Below, one piece after another: positions 17,809 to 28,167 of a stretch of DNA of 64,000 bases (the stretch's first letter is position 1; each line of letters begins with the position of its first letter). The translations under genes were made by a program, and so were the position numbers. The notes beneath the pieces are model-generated. The model searched no databases, was not told the origin of the DNA, and saw only the letters and a program-made list of their open reading frames with translations. Origin of the DNA: Zobellia barbeyronii. Lineage in GTDB: Bacteria > Bacteroidota > Bacteroidia > Flavobacteriales > Flavobacteriaceae. The stretch is from contig NZ_JACATN010000002.1 of assembly GCF_018603515.1 (NCBI RefSeq), forward strand, positions 62,001 through 126,000. Reading direction: 5' to 3'.

Positions 17809-19134
17809 TTATTTCACTTCATCATAATGATCATCCCAATTCTGAACATGTGGTTTTCCTAATTTTCCAACGGATTTGGCCACCATCATAGCAACGCAAG
17901 CATCACCGGTAACGTTCACTACGGTACGGAGCATATCCAAAGGTCTATCCACAGCAAAAATAAGTGCCAATCCTATAGCTAACTTGTCTTGCGGAAAACC
18001 AATGGCCTCAAGAACAATTACTAGCATAACCATACCAGCACCTGGAACTGCTGCAGATCCAATTGAAGCCAATAACGCAGTAAGTACAATAGTCAATTGT
18101 CCGCCAAAAGTTAAATCAAATCCTAAAGCCTGCGCTATAAAAACAGCGGCAACACCTTGGTAAAGACTGGTACCATCCATATTTATGGTGGCTCCAACAG
18201 GAAGCACAAAACTAGATACCTCTTTATCTACACCAATATGTTCTTCTACCCTTTCCATAGTTACCGGTAAAGTAGCTGCACTAGAACTTGTGGAGAACGC
18301 TAAAAGTTGAGCAGGGCTCATTTCTTTCAAGAATTTCCATGGGCTGTAGTGTGTAAACGTGGCTACCACAATACTATAGAAGACAATCATTAATAATAAC
18401 CCTAGCACAACAACTCCTGCATATTTTAAAAGCGCTATAAGTAAATCAGGATCGCCAGAAGTAGCGACAACGTTCGCCAACAAGGCAAATACGGCTATAG
18501 GAGCGCTTAGCATAATCAAATCCACCATCTTTAAGACAATGTCATTGAGAGAATCGAAAAAATCTTTGAGGGGTTTGGCTTTCTCTTCACCTATAAGAAG
18601 CATGGAGATACCCATGAAAATGGTAAAAAAGATAACCTGTAACATTAAACTATTGTCTCCTAATGCTTTAACAGCATTATCTGGCACCATATCTTCTAAA
18701 AACTGAAGCGGGCCGCTATCTTGTTGTCTGTGCGCTTCTTCCAATTTTGAAGTAACACCGCTATCACTGGAATATGTTTCTGTTAACTTGGCTATGGTAT
18801 CTTCAGATATTCCTTCGCCTGGTTTGAGGAGGTTCACTAAAATAAGTCCGATGGAAATAGCAATTACTGTAGTACCTATATAAATGGCTATTGTACGTAA
18901 ACCAATGTTTCGGAACTTAGAGATATCCTTTAAATCCGATATTCCCTTTATCAGCGAAGCTAAAATAAGTGGAATTGCAATTAGTTTTAGAAGCTTAACG
19001 AAGATGGATCCTAAAGGGTTGATCCAATCCAGGACAAAATCCCTGCCCCAATCAACATAAGTCATTCCAAAACCAAAGAGAATACCTAAGACCATTCCGA
19101 TCAATATTCTCCAGTGTAATTCCAATTTTTTCAT
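17809..19134 (-). CDS. Dicarboxylate/amino acid:cation symporter (SDF family)
   Basis: The 441-residue integral membrane protein has the DctA/GltP-family arrangement of about eight membrane helices plus re-entrant loops. It carries the serine-rich motif FSTSSSAATLPVT, the NMDGTSLYQG motif in TM7 and the substrate-contact region DRPLDMLRTVVNVTGD. It imports C4-dicarboxylates, glutamate or aspartate with H+ or Na+. Conservation of the DRPLDMLRT arginine favours an acidic amino acid substrate, but specificity is not certain. Confidence 0.93.
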   Translation of the reverse strand: MKKLELHWRILIGMVLGILFGFGMTYVDWGRDFVLDWINPLGSIFVKLLKLIAIPLILASLIKGISDLKDISKFRNIGLRTIAIYIGTTVIAISIGLILVNLLKPGEGISEDTIAKLTETYSSDSGVTSKLEEAHRQQDSGPLQFLEDMVPDNAVKALGDNSLMLQVIFFTIFMGISMLLIGEEKAKPLKDFFDSLNDIVLKMVDLIMLSAPIAVFALLANVVATSGDPDLLIALLKYAGVVVLGLLLMIVFYSIVVATFTHYSPWKFLKEMSPAQLLAFSTSSSAATLPVTMERVEEHIGVDKEVSSFVLPVGATINMDGTSLYQGVAAVFIAQALGFDLTFGGQLTIVLTALLASIGSAAVPGAGMVMLVIVLEAIGFPQDKLAIGLALIFAVDRPLDMLRTVVNVTGDACVAMMVAKSVGKLGKPHVQNWDDHYDEVK

Positions 19135-19233
19135 TCATCAAAGGTTTAAGCAAGTAATATACTGCTTTTGATCTGAAAGCAGAAAAACAACCTACAAATC
19201 CCCTCTGGTTTTAATGAATTGCCAATAAATTGA

Positions 19234-20304
19234 TTACGAATTTGCCTTAATAGTACGATTTAGCAAGCTAAAATCCGCCATTACTAATGCGGCCATAGCC
19301 TCAACTATAGGTACAGCGCGAGGAACTACACATGGATCATGGCGTCCTTTACCTTTTGTTTGGACAAAATTACCTTCTTTGTCTATTGTTTGGTATGGCT
19401 GAATGATAGTAGCCACAGGCTTGAAAGCTACGTTAAAGTAGATATCCATTCCGTTGCTGATACCACCTTGTATTCCCCCACTATTATTGGTCTTTGTGGT
19501 GCCATCTTGGTTAAATTGGTCATTATGCTCACTGCCTTTCATTGTAACACCGGCAAATCCGCTGCCATATTCAAAGCCTTTAACCGCATTTATAGAAAGC
19601 ATTGCTTTCCCTAGTTCCGCATGAAGCTTATCAAAAGCAGGTTCTCCTAGTCCAATAGGTACATTTTGAATCACACAGCTAATAACACCTCCAACGGTAT
19701 CTCCTTCTTTACGAATCTCTTTGATGTATTCTTCCATTTCTGCTGCCATCTTTGGATCGGGACAGCGTACAGGGTTAGCTTCAATCTGAGAAAAGTCTAA
19801 ATCTTGATAAGGTGTTTCCATTTTCATGTTCCCTACTTGAGAAACATAAGCATTGATTTTCATTTCGGCCAAAAACTGTTTAGCCAAAGCGCCAGCCACT
19901 ACTCTACTTGCGGTTTCCCGTGCAGAACTACGGCCACCACCACGATAATCTCTAAAACCATATTTCTGGTCATAGACATAATCTGCGTGCGAAGGACGAT
20001 ACGAGTCCTTTATATGCGTATAATCATGGGATTTTTGATTGGTATTATGAATAGCGAAACCAATAGGTGTGCCTGTAGTCTTCCCTTCAAATATTCCCGA
20101 ATAAAATTCTACAGTATCCGGTTCTTTTCTTTGGGTAACGATAGCAGATTGACCTGGTTTTCTTCGGTTTAACTCGTTCTGAATAGCATCAAAATCGACC
20201 TCAATTCCTGATGGACAGCCATCTAAGACACCTCCTATTGCTACACCATGAGACTCTCCAAACGTTGATAGTTTAAATAGGGTTCCAAAAGAATTTCCAG
20301 CCAT
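19234..20304 (-). CDS. aroC: Chorismate synthase
   Basis: The 356-residue protein begins [18 protein letters not shown] and carries [23 protein letters not shown] and GSEHNDQF, the FMN/EPSP-binding signatures of chorismate synthase. It converts 5-enolpyruvylshikimate-3-phosphate to chorismate, the last shared step of aromatic amino acid synthesis. Length and motifs match the bacterial enzyme. No other aro genes are adjacent. Confidence 0.97.
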   Translation of the reverse strand: MAGNSFGTLFKLSTFGESHGVAIGGVLDGCPSGIEVDFDAIQNELNRRKPGQSAIVTQRKEPDTVEFYSGIFEGKTTGTPIGFAIHNTNQKSHDYTHIKDSYRPSHADYVYDQKYGFRDYRGGGRSSARETASRVVAGALAKQFLAEMKINAYVSQVGNMKMETPYQDLDFSQIEANPVRCPDPKMAAEMEEYIKEIRKEGDTVGGVISCVIQNVPIGLGEPAFDKLHAELGKAMLSINAVKGFEYGSGFAGVTMKGSEHNDQFNQDGTTKTNNSGGIQGGISNGMDIYFNVAFKPVATIIQPYQTIDKEGNFVQTKGKGRHDPCVVPRAVPIVEAMAALVMADFSLLNRTIKANS

Positions 20305-20661
20305 TCTAAAATATTAAAAGTTAATTAATGCTTAACCTAATTCTATCCAAACTTAAAACAGAATACTGTTTGTTGAGCTTATGGTCATTTTGGTTAAAGC
20401 TAGCGGTAAAGATAAATCTTAAATCATTGACCGCAAAATAAGCCTTTATGTATTATCCATTAAGATGTTGCAGGTATTCCTTAATAATTATTTAATGATT
20501 TCAACACCTATTGATATCGTCAAATTCACATTCATTTTACATATATGTAATTTATTTGTATATCCCCAGAGTTAGCAAGAATAGCGGTAAATCTAACCGT
20601 TATTCTATTCGTTTTTGAGAGAGCCAGAATACTATTTATAAATTGAACATACTTGTCGATT
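20305..20661. other. Intergenic region between divergent aroC and metallophosphatase gene
   Basis: This 357-base gap contains no plausible coding frame. It holds an 11-bp imperfect hairpin at 20578-20606 and a small palindrome ACATATATGT near 20537, but no clear TAnnTTTG promoter match. Confidence 0.55.
20578..20606 (+). promoter_or_regulatory. Hairpin in leader of metallophosphatase gene
   Basis: The arms AGAATAGCGGT and ACCGTTATTCT pair over 11 positions with one G-U pair and a 7-base loop. It sits 55 bases before the ATG at 20662 and has no T tract, so a leader structure or operator is likelier than a terminator. Confidence 0.45.
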
Positions 20662-21525
20662 ATGAAAAAACGAAAACTAGACATTGCTGTAATTTCAGAT
20701 GTTCATTTGGGTAGTTACGAATGCCATGCAGACGAATTGTTGACCTATTTAAGTAGCATTCAACCTAAGTCCCTTATTTTAAATGGGGATATTCTTGATA
20801 TAAGACGATTTAATAAAAGTTATTTTCCGCCAGAACATACAAAGGTCCTTCGTAAAATTATTACGCTATCCATGAAAGGCGTAGAAGTGTATTACATTAC
20901 TGGAAATCATGATGATATGATGCGCAGGTTTGCAGGTGTATCCTTGGGCAACTTGCATATTGTAAACAAGCTTACATTAGAACTTAGCGGTAAAAAGGCT
21001 TGGTTTTTTCATGGTGATATTTTTGATATATCCATGCGTAATGCCAAATGGCTAACGAAACTGGGAAGTTATGGCTATGCCCTACTGTTCATTGCTAACC
21101 GAGCTATAAATTGGTCCTTAAAGAAAAGAGGGAAAGCCAAATACTCACTTTCCAAAAAGATAAAAAAGAATAACACCAGAAGTTTGGACTACATTGCTAG
21201 ATTTGAAAAATCGGCTGTAGATATTGCTATAGAGAATGATTACGATTATGTGGTTTGCGGTCATATTCACCAGCCAAAGAAGAGCAGGCACGAAACAGAT
21301 AACGGCTCTTGTACGTATCTAAATTCTGGAGATTGGGTTGAAAATCTAACCGCCTTGGAATATTCTCTAAAACGATGGAAAGTTTATCGTTACAATCATG
21401 ATAAACTTTCCCCATTTTTTATGGATGAGGAATTGAAGAATATGAACATGCAAGACCTCATTAATTCTATAGCCGTGGCAAAATCAAAACCAGAAAAAGA
21501 AGGAGAAACTCCTCTTGAAAGCTGA
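20662..21525 (+). CDS. UDP-2,3-diacylglucosamine diphosphatase-like metallophosphoesterase (LpxH-like)
   Basis: The 287-residue protein shows the calcineurin-like metal motifs in order: SDVHLG, NGDILD, GNHDD, HGDIFD and GHIHQ. The arrangement matches the LpxH/LpxG-type branch that cleaves UDP-2,3-diacylglucosamine to lipid X in lipid A synthesis. I start it at the ATG at 20662 rather than an in-frame TTG nine bases upstream. It is about 45 residues longer than E. coli LpxH, so a related phosphatase activity remains possible. It converges with the large FAD/Fe-S gene, 9 bases apart. Confidence 0.83.
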   Translation: MKKRKLDIAVISDVHLGSYECHADELLTYLSSIQPKSLILNGDILDIRRFNKSYFPPEHTKVLRKIITLSMKGVEVYYITGNHDDMMRRFAGVSLGNLHIVNKLTLELSGKKAWFFHGDIFDISMRNAKWLTKLGSYGYALLFIANRAINWSLKKRGKAKYSLSKKIKKNNTRSLDYIARFEKSAVDIAIENDYDYVVCGHIHQPKKSRHETDNGSCTYLNSGDWVENLTALEYSLKRWKVYRYNHDKLSPFFMDEELKNMNMQDLINSIAVAKSKPEKEGETPLES

Positions 21526-21534
21526 TTTTAACTT

Positions 21535-24447
21535 TTAAGCCAATAGTGCGTTCTTTAAAATAGTTACCGGGTGCAAGGCTTTTCGTTTTGTACCATCATA
21601 AATTTGATGTCTACAACTCGTTCCATTTGCTGAAATAATAGTGTCTTCAGGCGATTTCCTTACAGATGGGAAAAGTTTAAGTTCACCAACTTTCATACTA
21701 ACCTCGTAATGTTCTTTTTCATATCCAAAAGAACCGGCCATACCACAGCAGCCAGAACTAATAATAGAAACCTTATAATTTTCCGGAAGATTAAGCACAT
21801 CAAAAGTCACCTTTTGATTGCTCAATGATTTCTGGTGACAGTGTGCATGAATCTTTACAGTTTTAACTTCTTTAGTAAACAAATCTGCTGTAATTTCTTT
21901 TTTCTCTATTTCTGAAGCTAGAAATTCTTCCAATAGAAAAGTGTTTACCGCAATAGCATTTGTCGTTTCCGAATCCTGCGAAAAGCGTTTATACTCATCT
22001 CTAAAAGTCAAAACTGCGGATGGCTCCAAACCAATAACCGGAAGTCCGTTTGCTGCAAACTCTTTAAGTTTAGGAATATTCGCTAAAGCCAATTTCTTAG
22101 CCTGCTTCAAAAAGCCTTTTGACAAATAGGTTCTACCGCTTTCAGCATAAAAAAGCTGCACGTCATAACCTAACTTAGTAAGCACTTCAATAGCATCTTT
22201 ACCTAATTCAATATCTAGATATTGACTAAACTCATCTATATACAAAACTACATTTTGTCTTGTTATAGTTTGCTCATTTTTAAATGATTGTAAATAATCA
22301 TCGAAATTAAAGCTATAAACTTTAGGTAGACTTCTTTCTGGCGCTACACCTGCAGATTTCTTTAATAAACCTCCAAAGAATTTTGAATCATATATGGCAT
22401 TGGTCAATCCTGGCATTTTACTACCTAACTTATTCAATGTAGTATTGTAAGCAAATAATTTACCGCGTAATGGGTAACCGTTTGCTTCTTGATATTGATA
22501 TAAAAACTCTGCTTTTAACGTTGCTACATCAACATTACTGGGGCATTCTGTTGCGCAAGCTTTACAACTTAAACAAAGGTCAAAAACCTCTTTAAGCTCC
22601 TTTTGGTCAAAGTTATTTTTCTTTTCTCCTGTAGTTAAATATTCACGAAGTGCATTTGCTCTTCCTCTAGTGGTATGTTTTTCATCTCGGGTGGCATGAA
22701 AACTGGGGCACATAGCTCCCGCTGCATGTTCGGTTTTTCGGCAATCACCTCCTCCGTTACATTTTTCGGTAGCTTTTAGAATACCTTCACTATCTGAAAA
22801 ATCTAATAATGTTTTTATTTCCGGCTCCTTTCGGTCTACTTCATAACGAAGTGACTCATCCATTGGATAAGCATCAACAATTTTACCTGGGTTAAAAATA
22901 CCTTCAGGGTCAAAATAAGATTTTATTCGTCTTAATAACTGATAGTTCTCCTCGCCTATCATCAAAGGAATAAACTCAGCACGAACAATACCATCACCAT
23001 GTTCACCACTAAATGAACCTTTATATTTTTTCGTCAGTTTAGCAACATCTGTAGTAATATCTCTAAACATAGCTACATCATCGCCCTTTTTTAAGTTTAA
23101 TATAGGACGAAGGTGTAATTCTCCCGCTCCAGCATGGGCATAATAAACAGCGGACTGTTTATAACCATCCATAATTTGGGTAAACTCACTTATAAAATCT
23201 TTTAAATCCGCCACAGCAACCGCTGTATCTTCAATACAGGCAACTGCTTTGCGGTCACCAACCATATTGCCTAATAGTCCTAGACCGGCCTTACGTAACG
23301 CTACCGCTTTGCTTACATCACCACCTCTCAATATGGCTTCCGAATAGCTAAGCCCTGAAGCTTTTACGGTAATTAATAATGCATCAATTTGTTTCTGAAG
23401 ATCTTCCTCCGTATGTGCTTTAACCTCGAGCATTAAAAGTGCCGCAGGATCTCCATCAACAAAAAACCGATTCTTTAATTGCTCACGGTTATTCTTTGTG
23501 CAGTCAAGAATTACCCTGTCCATCATCTCACAAAGATGTAAATCGTGCTCCATTACCGGGGCAACGTCAGATAAGCAATCTTCTAAAGTCTTATAATGTG
23601 TAACCACCATAGCAGAAAACTTAGGCGGTATATCATCTAATCTAAATGTAATCTCTGTTGTGAAAGCTAAAGTGCCTTCGCTTCCACTTAATAATTTACA
23701 CACATTTATTTTATCCTCTGTATCACCAAATACATTTGTATTCAGTAATTCATCTACTGCATAACCTGTATTTCTTCTATGGATTTCAGGTTTTGGAAAC
23801 TCCTCAAAAATGCGTTCTTGCACTTCTTTAGGCGATAATTCTTTATAGATTTCTCTATATATAGTTCCTTCTAATGTATTTAAACTCTTTTTTTCTTCAA
23901 ACTCAGAAACCGTAAGTGCCTTGAATTCTACTTCGTTACCATCAGATAATATGGTTCTTAGCGAAACAATTTTTTCGCGGGTAATACCATATTTAATAGA
24001 TGTCGTTCCCGAGGAGTTATTTCCAACCATACCACCAACCATACAACGGTTAGCTGTAGAAGTGTTAGGTCCAAAAAACAAACCATAAGGCTCAAGGTAC
24101 TGGTTCAATTCATCACGAATTACACCTGGCTGAACAGTTACTTGCCTCTTTTTCTCATCTACACTAACTATCTTTGTAAAGTGCTTTGATGTATCCACAA
24201 CTATACCTTCGCCAACTACCTGGCCTGCCAAAGAAGTACCTGCGGTACGAGGAATAAGACCAATCTTGTGCTTGTTTGCGAAATGGACTAAAGTTTTAAG
24301 GTCTTGTATTGATTCAGGGAAAGTAACGGCCGTAGGAATTTTTCTATATACAGAAGCATCCGTGGCGTATAGGGTTTTTGTTAAACTATCCGATAAAACG
24401 CGACCTTGCAGTGAGTTTGCTAGTTCTTGAAGTAAATTTTTATTCAA
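21535..24447 (-). CDS. FAD- and Fe-S-binding D-lactate/2-hydroxyacid dehydrogenase (GlcD-GlpC-type fusion)
   Basis: The 970-residue protein joins an N-terminal PCMH FAD-binding domain (GTSLAGQVVG near residue 70, NNSSGTTSIKYG near 145), a FAD-linked oxidase C-terminal domain, a ferredoxin segment with CxxCxxCxxxCP (CLSCKACATECP) and a C-terminal CCG domain (CHQKSL, SGCCGMAGSFG). It should oxidise D-lactate or a similar 2-hydroxy acid and pass electrons to quinone. The only usable start is TTG at 24447: no ATG lies between it and residue 134, well inside the FAD domain. A TTG start may limit translation. Confidence 0.9.
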   Translation of the reverse strand: MNKNLLQELANSLQGRVLSDSLTKTLYATDASVYRKIPTAVTFPESIQDLKTLVHFANKHKIGLIPRTAGTSLAGQVVGEGIVVDTSKHFTKIVSVDEKKRQVTVQPGVIRDELNQYLEPYGLFFGPNTSTANRCMVGGMVGNNSSGTTSIKYGITREKIVSLRTILSDGNEVEFKALTVSEFEEKKSLNTLEGTIYREIYKELSPKEVQERIFEEFPKPEIHRRNTGYAVDELLNTNVFGDTEDKINVCKLLSGSEGTLAFTTEITFRLDDIPPKFSAMVVTHYKTLEDCLSDVAPVMEHDLHLCEMMDRVILDCTKNNREQLKNRFFVDGDPAALLMLEVKAHTEEDLQKQIDALLITVKASGLSYSEAILRGGDVSKAVALRKAGLGLLGNMVGDRKAVACIEDTAVAVADLKDFISEFTQIMDGYKQSAVYYAHAGAGELHLRPILNLKKGDDVAMFRDITTDVAKLTKKYKGSFSGEHGDGIVRAEFIPLMIGEENYQLLRRIKSYFDPEGIFNPGKIVDAYPMDESLRYEVDRKEPEIKTLLDFSDSEGILKATEKCNGGGDCRKTEHAAGAMCPSFHATRDEKHTTRGRANALREYLTTGEKKNNFDQKELKEVFDLCLSCKACATECPSNVDVATLKAEFLYQYQEANGYPLRGKLFAYNTTLNKLGSKMPGLTNAIYDSKFFGGLLKKSAGVAPERSLPKVYSFNFDDYLQSFKNEQTITRQNVVLYIDEFSQYLDIELGKDAIEVLTKLGYDVQLFYAESGRTYLSKGFLKQAKKLALANIPKLKEFAANGLPVIGLEPSAVLTFRDEYKRFSQDSETTNAIAVNTFLLEEFLASEIEKKEITADLFTKEVKTVKIHAHCHQKSLSNQKVTFDVLNLPENYKVSIISSGCCGMAGSFGYEKEHYEVSMKVGELKLFPSVRKSPEDTIISANGTSCRHQIYDGTKRKALHPVTILKNALLA

Positions 24448-24534
24448 CGGTAAACAATTTAGATCGCTAAATTAAGTTTTTATGGTTGAAAGGCGAATGT
24501 AAAACGTCTTTTTAGAACCAAAAATCACAAGAAT

Positions 24535-25053
24535 ATGAAAAAATGGAAATTTTTATTTTTTATTTGCTTTTGCTTTACAGCGCTTTCTCTTCAAGCCCAG
24601 GAAATAGCAGACAATGCATTGGGTTTACGACTTGGTGACAGTGATGGATTCGGTGCTGAAATTTCTTATCAGAGGTCTATTGGTCGTTATACGCGTGCAG
24701 AATTTGATTTAGGTTATCGGGATAGTCGCGAGTTTGATGCGGTTAAACTCACTGGAATTTACCAATGGGTATATGAGATTGATAAAGGATTCAACTGGTT
24801 TTATGGTGGTGGTGCTGGTTTTGGAAGTGTAGACTTTTCTCCAATTCCTAATAAGAACAACCCAACCATTGCTGAAGATCCAGATGGTGGCCTTTTTGTT
24901 TTCGTTGCCGGTGATGTGGGAATAGAATACAACCCAGACCTACCTATAGTAGTGTCATTGGATTTTAGACCAGAACTAGGTATTATTGGTTTCAAAAATT
25001 TTGACAACAAGCTGAATTTTGATATTGCCTTGGGTATTCGCTATCAGTTTTAA
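24535..25053 (+). CDS. Outer-membrane beta-barrel protein
   Basis: The 172-residue protein has a signal peptide ending LQAQE (about residue 22) and a mature part made of alternating strands with aromatic belts and short glycine/aspartate turns. It ends in IRYQF, the C-terminal phenylalanine signature of BAM-assembled barrels. The length fits an 8-stranded barrel. The function is unknown. A terminator at 25079-25113 follows directly. Confidence 0.75.
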   Translation: MKKWKFLFFICFCFTALSLQAQEIADNALGLRLGDSDGFGAEISYQRSIGRYTRAEFDLGYRDSREFDAVKLTGIYQWVYEIDKGFNWFYGGGAGFGSVDFSPIPNKNNPTIAEDPDGGLFVFVAGDVGIEYNPDLPIVVSLDFRPELGIIGFKNFDNKLNFDIALGIRYQF

Positions 25054-25078
25054 ATAAATTAAGTAAAAACATACTCAT

Positions 25079-25113
25079 AAGCTCTTGACACATAATGTTA
25101 AGGGCTTTTTTTT
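25079..25113 (+). terminator. Rho-independent terminator after beta-barrel gene
   Basis: The arms AAGCTCTTGAC and GTTAAGGGCTT pair over 11 positions (with G-U pairs) around a 7-base loop and run into 8 T residues, 25 bases after the stop. Confidence 0.8.
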
Positions 25114-25128
25114 GTACCGATATATACC

Positions 25129-25136
25129 TACATTTG
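25129..25136 (+). promoter_or_regulatory. Bacteroidota -7 promoter element (TACATTTG)
   Basis: The octamer fits TAnnTTTG and ends 20 bases before the ATG at 25157; no well-placed -33 TTG is seen. Confidence 0.6.
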
Positions 25137-25156
25137 CCACATCTTAAATAAAAAGA

Positions 25157-26275
25157 ATGAAAAAAGTAGTATTATCAATCTGTATTTTAATAGGTCTAGT
25201 AGCCTGTAATCAAAAGCCTGAGGGCTACAATTTTAAAGGAAATATCACTGGTGAAGTAGAAAACGGAACTAAAGTATTTCTAAAGGTCATGGGCGAAAAC
25301 GGTCAGCCTGTAGATATTGATACTACCACAATAGAGAACGGAGCTTTTGCTTTTACCGGTAAAGCCGATATGCCAGAAATGCATTACGTTTTTGTAGATA
25401 AGCTAATGGGCTATACTGCTGTCATCCTTGAGAATGGCGATATAAACCTTAAAGCTCAAAAAGACAGTTTAGGTTTTGCTACTGTAAAAGGTTCTATGCA
25501 AAACGAAGTGTTCATGGATTATATGGACAAGTCTAAAAAAATAACTGCACAAGCACAATCTATCCAAGAGGATATGCAAAAGGCTGACCAAGCTACTGCT
25601 AATTCTCTTCGTGATGAAATGATGGAGCTTCAAGAAGAATACAAAAACTTTGAGCTTGACTATGTTAAAGAACATCCGGATGCTCTTATTTCTGTTCTTT
25701 TGATAGACAGAGCCATTGGTGCTCGTGCTGTAACTTCTGAAGAGGCACAAGCCATGTTTGACGGACTTTCTCCTGAAATCAAGAAAACTAAGGCTGCCGT
25801 TTCTATTACTGAGAAACTAGAAGCACAGAAGAAGGTTGAAGAAAGCCAAAAAGGTACGGCTGTAGGTGCTAAAGCTCCTGCTTTTAGCGCTCCTACTCCA
25901 GATGGAAAAGAATTGGCGCTTGCTGATGCTTTGGGTAAAGTTACTCTAATTGACTTTTGGGCTGCATGGTGTAAGCCTTGTCGTGCTGAGAATCCTAATG
26001 TAGTTAATGTTTACAAAAAGTACCATGATAAAGGTTTGAATATTATTGGTGTTTCTTTGGACAAAACAGGAGATGCTTGGAAAAAAGCGATTGCTGATGA
26101 TGGATTAACTTGGAACCAAGTTTCTAACCTTGCATACTTTAACGATCCTATTGCTAAGCTATATAATGTAGATGCTATACCAGCAGCTTTCTTATTGGAT
26201 GAGAACGGTGTAATTATAGCCAAGAACCTTAGAGGACCAGCTTTGGAACAAAAAATTGCTGAACTACTTAACTAG
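25157..26275 (+). CDS. TlpA/ResA-like thioredoxin-domain lipoprotein with DUF4369
   Basis: The 372-residue lipoprotein (lipobox LVAC, Cys17) has an N-terminal DUF4369 beta domain (about residues 25-120), a helical linker (about 120-225) and a C-terminal AhpC/TSA-thioredoxin domain with the active site WCKPC in FWAAWCKPCRAENP. It should act as a periplasmic disulfide reductase or oxidoreductase, a very common arrangement in Bacteroidota. Its own promoter (25129) and terminator (26295) indicate a single-gene unit. Confidence 0.92.
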   Translation: MKKVVLSICILIGLVACNQKPEGYNFKGNITGEVENGTKVFLKVMGENGQPVDIDTTTIENGAFAFTGKADMPEMHYVFVDKLMGYTAVILENGDINLKAQKDSLGFATVKGSMQNEVFMDYMDKSKKITAQAQSIQEDMQKADQATANSLRDEMMELQEEYKNFELDYVKEHPDALISVLLIDRAIGARAVTSEEAQAMFDGLSPEIKKTKAAVSITEKLEAQKKVEESQKGTAVGAKAPAFSAPTPDGKELALADALGKVTLIDFWAAWCKPCRAENPNVVNVYKKYHDKGLNIIGVSLDKTGDAWKKAIADDGLTWNQVSNLAYFNDPIAKLYNVDAIPAAFLLDENGVIIAKNLRGPALEQKIAELLN

Positions 26276-26294
26276 TTTAGAAAACATAACATAC

Positions 26295-26331
26295 AAAAAG
26301 CCCCGAACGGAAATCCGTTCGGGGCTTTTTT
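26295..26331. terminator. Bidirectional Rho-independent terminator
   Basis: A perfect 17-bp inverted repeat with GC-rich core (GCCCCGAACGGA/TCCGTTCGGGGC) and A/T flanks has a 2-base loop. It lies between the convergent thioredoxin gene and LVIVD-repeat gene and can serve both. Confidence 0.93.
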
Positions 26332-26349
26332 ATACTTTAAATCGTTGTC

Positions 26350-27987
26350 TTAGAACTTATTTCTCACATCTCTAAACTCGCCTATAACCTGCGCTGTTCC
26401 TAATTTCTTTACACTTCCAAAGACATTTGCTACAGAAGCATCTCCTATAAACTCTAGTGTAGCACCATCGTTAAGAATGATATCTCCATAAACAGTTAGG
26501 TTACCTTCAATTTTAAGGGTAGCGTCTTTATTGACTGTAATATTTTTTCTTTTGTTATTTCTTCCAATATATAATGAACCGTTCATTTCAAATAAACCAT
26601 CGCTATTAATATAGCTACTATTGTTTACAGACCATGTTCCACATAGTAACAATGCACCATTTACATTAATTGAATTGAAATATTTAGAACCTTTAAATCC
26701 TTTGGTCTCCCCTTGATTAACTGATAAATTAGAGCTTCCTGAATAAGCTAATAAATCTTCACAACGTGTTTCTAAACTTTGGTCCGGTCTGTTTAATTTA
26801 ACAATCTGCAGTCCTGCTTTACCTGAAGCAGCAAAAATGTAATCTCCTTTAGAGGCTACAAAGTTGATTGAGCCATCAAGGTCAACAACCCCTACAATAT
26901 TGGTCTGTCCATCTTTTTCTTCGGTCAGACATAAACCAGCGCCACCGTTGGCCATTAGTAAAATGTCTTCGTTAATTGCTACGGCATTAGTAACAATATC
27001 TTGACTGTCTGTTCCTTCTGGGTTTAAAAGAATAGGAATATATTCTACTAAGTCACCACTAGTCATATTATAAACACCGGCACCTTTAGAACCTTCGGAA
27101 ACGTATATTTTTTCAGTAGAAAAATCAATTGTTCTTTTGCTGGCATCACCAAAATCTGAACTGATGTTTATTTCTTTACTTACTGCAAAGTTTTTATCCA
27201 TAATGCTAACACCTTGGCTTGCATCTAGTACAGCAATAGTTCCATTATTATAAGCTACAGAACGTAAATCGGAAAAAGAGGCATCATTTTGAATAGAAAG
27301 GTCTGTACTCTTATAAGACGTTAACAAACCGTCTTTACCACTAGTTACCAGAATTCCGCTTTCAGTTACTTTTACATCGTTAGCGGTAAAACCTTCTTGG
27401 AAACCATAAACTAACTCTCCACTCACATCTAATCTACCGTTTGAAGCTGGTATCTTAACTACAAAAGAATTTGCTGTGGCCCTAACAGAAGTTTCGGCAT
27501 CTACACCACCAACAGCATATACATAACCATTATCATAGGCAATGGAGTTAATATCTGCATTAGAATAGTATAATCTAGAGGTTACTTGAGGATTATTAGG
27601 ATCACTAACATCTATAATATCTACACCACCTGCGTAACCATCTTCAACCGTGTTATAAGATACATAAGCGTAATCTCCGTCTACATCTACATGAGATGCG
27701 GTAAGGTTTTCACCTCCACTAAAAGACGGTGGATCTACACGTGCTATTAATGTCAATGGATAATCACCGGCCATCTCCTCGCCAGTTTTTGAAGTTTTAC
27801 CGGAAGTTCCGGCAGTTAGGTTAATTGATAACACACCTGCATCATCAAAAAGAATACTATTATCTAAAACAGATTCTTGAGCCTCAATTGAAATATTATC
27901 TTCGGTATCACTGAAAACAGTGGTCTCGTCACTACATGATGTTGCAAATGCAACGGCCACTAGTGCGGCAAGGGAAAGTCTTTTCAT
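26350..27987 (-). CDS. LVIVD-repeat beta-propeller lipoprotein
   Basis: The 545-residue lipoprotein (lipobox ATSC, Cys19) contains repeated LVIVD-type units such as VDIIDVSDPNNPQVTSRLYY near residue 125 and LQIVKLNRPDQS near residue 395. These form a predicted beta-propeller. The C-terminal 120 residues (about 425-545) switch to a polar beta-helix-like segment with repeated NGxL/DGxL steps. It is probably surface exposed and may bind a ligand or protein; no enzymatic motif is visible. It is a single-gene unit closed by the terminator at 26295-26331. Confidence 0.8.
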   Translation of the reverse strand: MKRLSLAALVAVAFATSCSDETTVFSDTEDNISIEAQESVLDNSILFDDAGVLSINLTAGTSGKTSKTGEEMAGDYPLTLIARVDPPSFSGGENLTASHVDVDGDYAYVSYNTVEDGYAGGVDIIDVSDPNNPQVTSRLYYSNADINSIAYDNGYVYAVGGVDAETSVRATANSFVVKIPASNGRLDVSGELVYGFQEGFTANDVKVTESGILVTSGKDGLLTSYKSTDLSIQNDASFSDLRSVAYNNGTIAVLDASQGVSIMDKNFAVSKEINISSDFGDASKRTIDFSTEKIYVSEGSKGAGVYNMTSGDLVEYIPILLNPEGTDSQDIVTNAVAINEDILLMANGGAGLCLTEEKDGQTNIVGVVDLDGSINFVASKGDYIFAASGKAGLQIVKLNRPDQSLETRCEDLLAYSGSSNLSVNQGETKGFKGSKYFNSINVNGALLLCGTWSVNNSSYINSDGLFEMNGSLYIGRNNKRKNITVNKDATLKIEGNLTVYGDIILNDGATLEFIGDASVANVFGSVKKLGTAQVIGEFRDVRNKF

Positions 27988-28167
27988 TATAAGTAGATTT
28001 ATTCAATATTAGATTTGGGCTCTAACAGAACGTAAAACTACTCTCAACGGTATGCGTGGTGTATTTTTTTTCGATGAAATACACACATTGGCAACTTTTT
28101 TTGCCTTTTAATATAATTTGGAGGTGTTAACTAGGCGATTTATTAAGGATTACCGATGAACGGTAAC

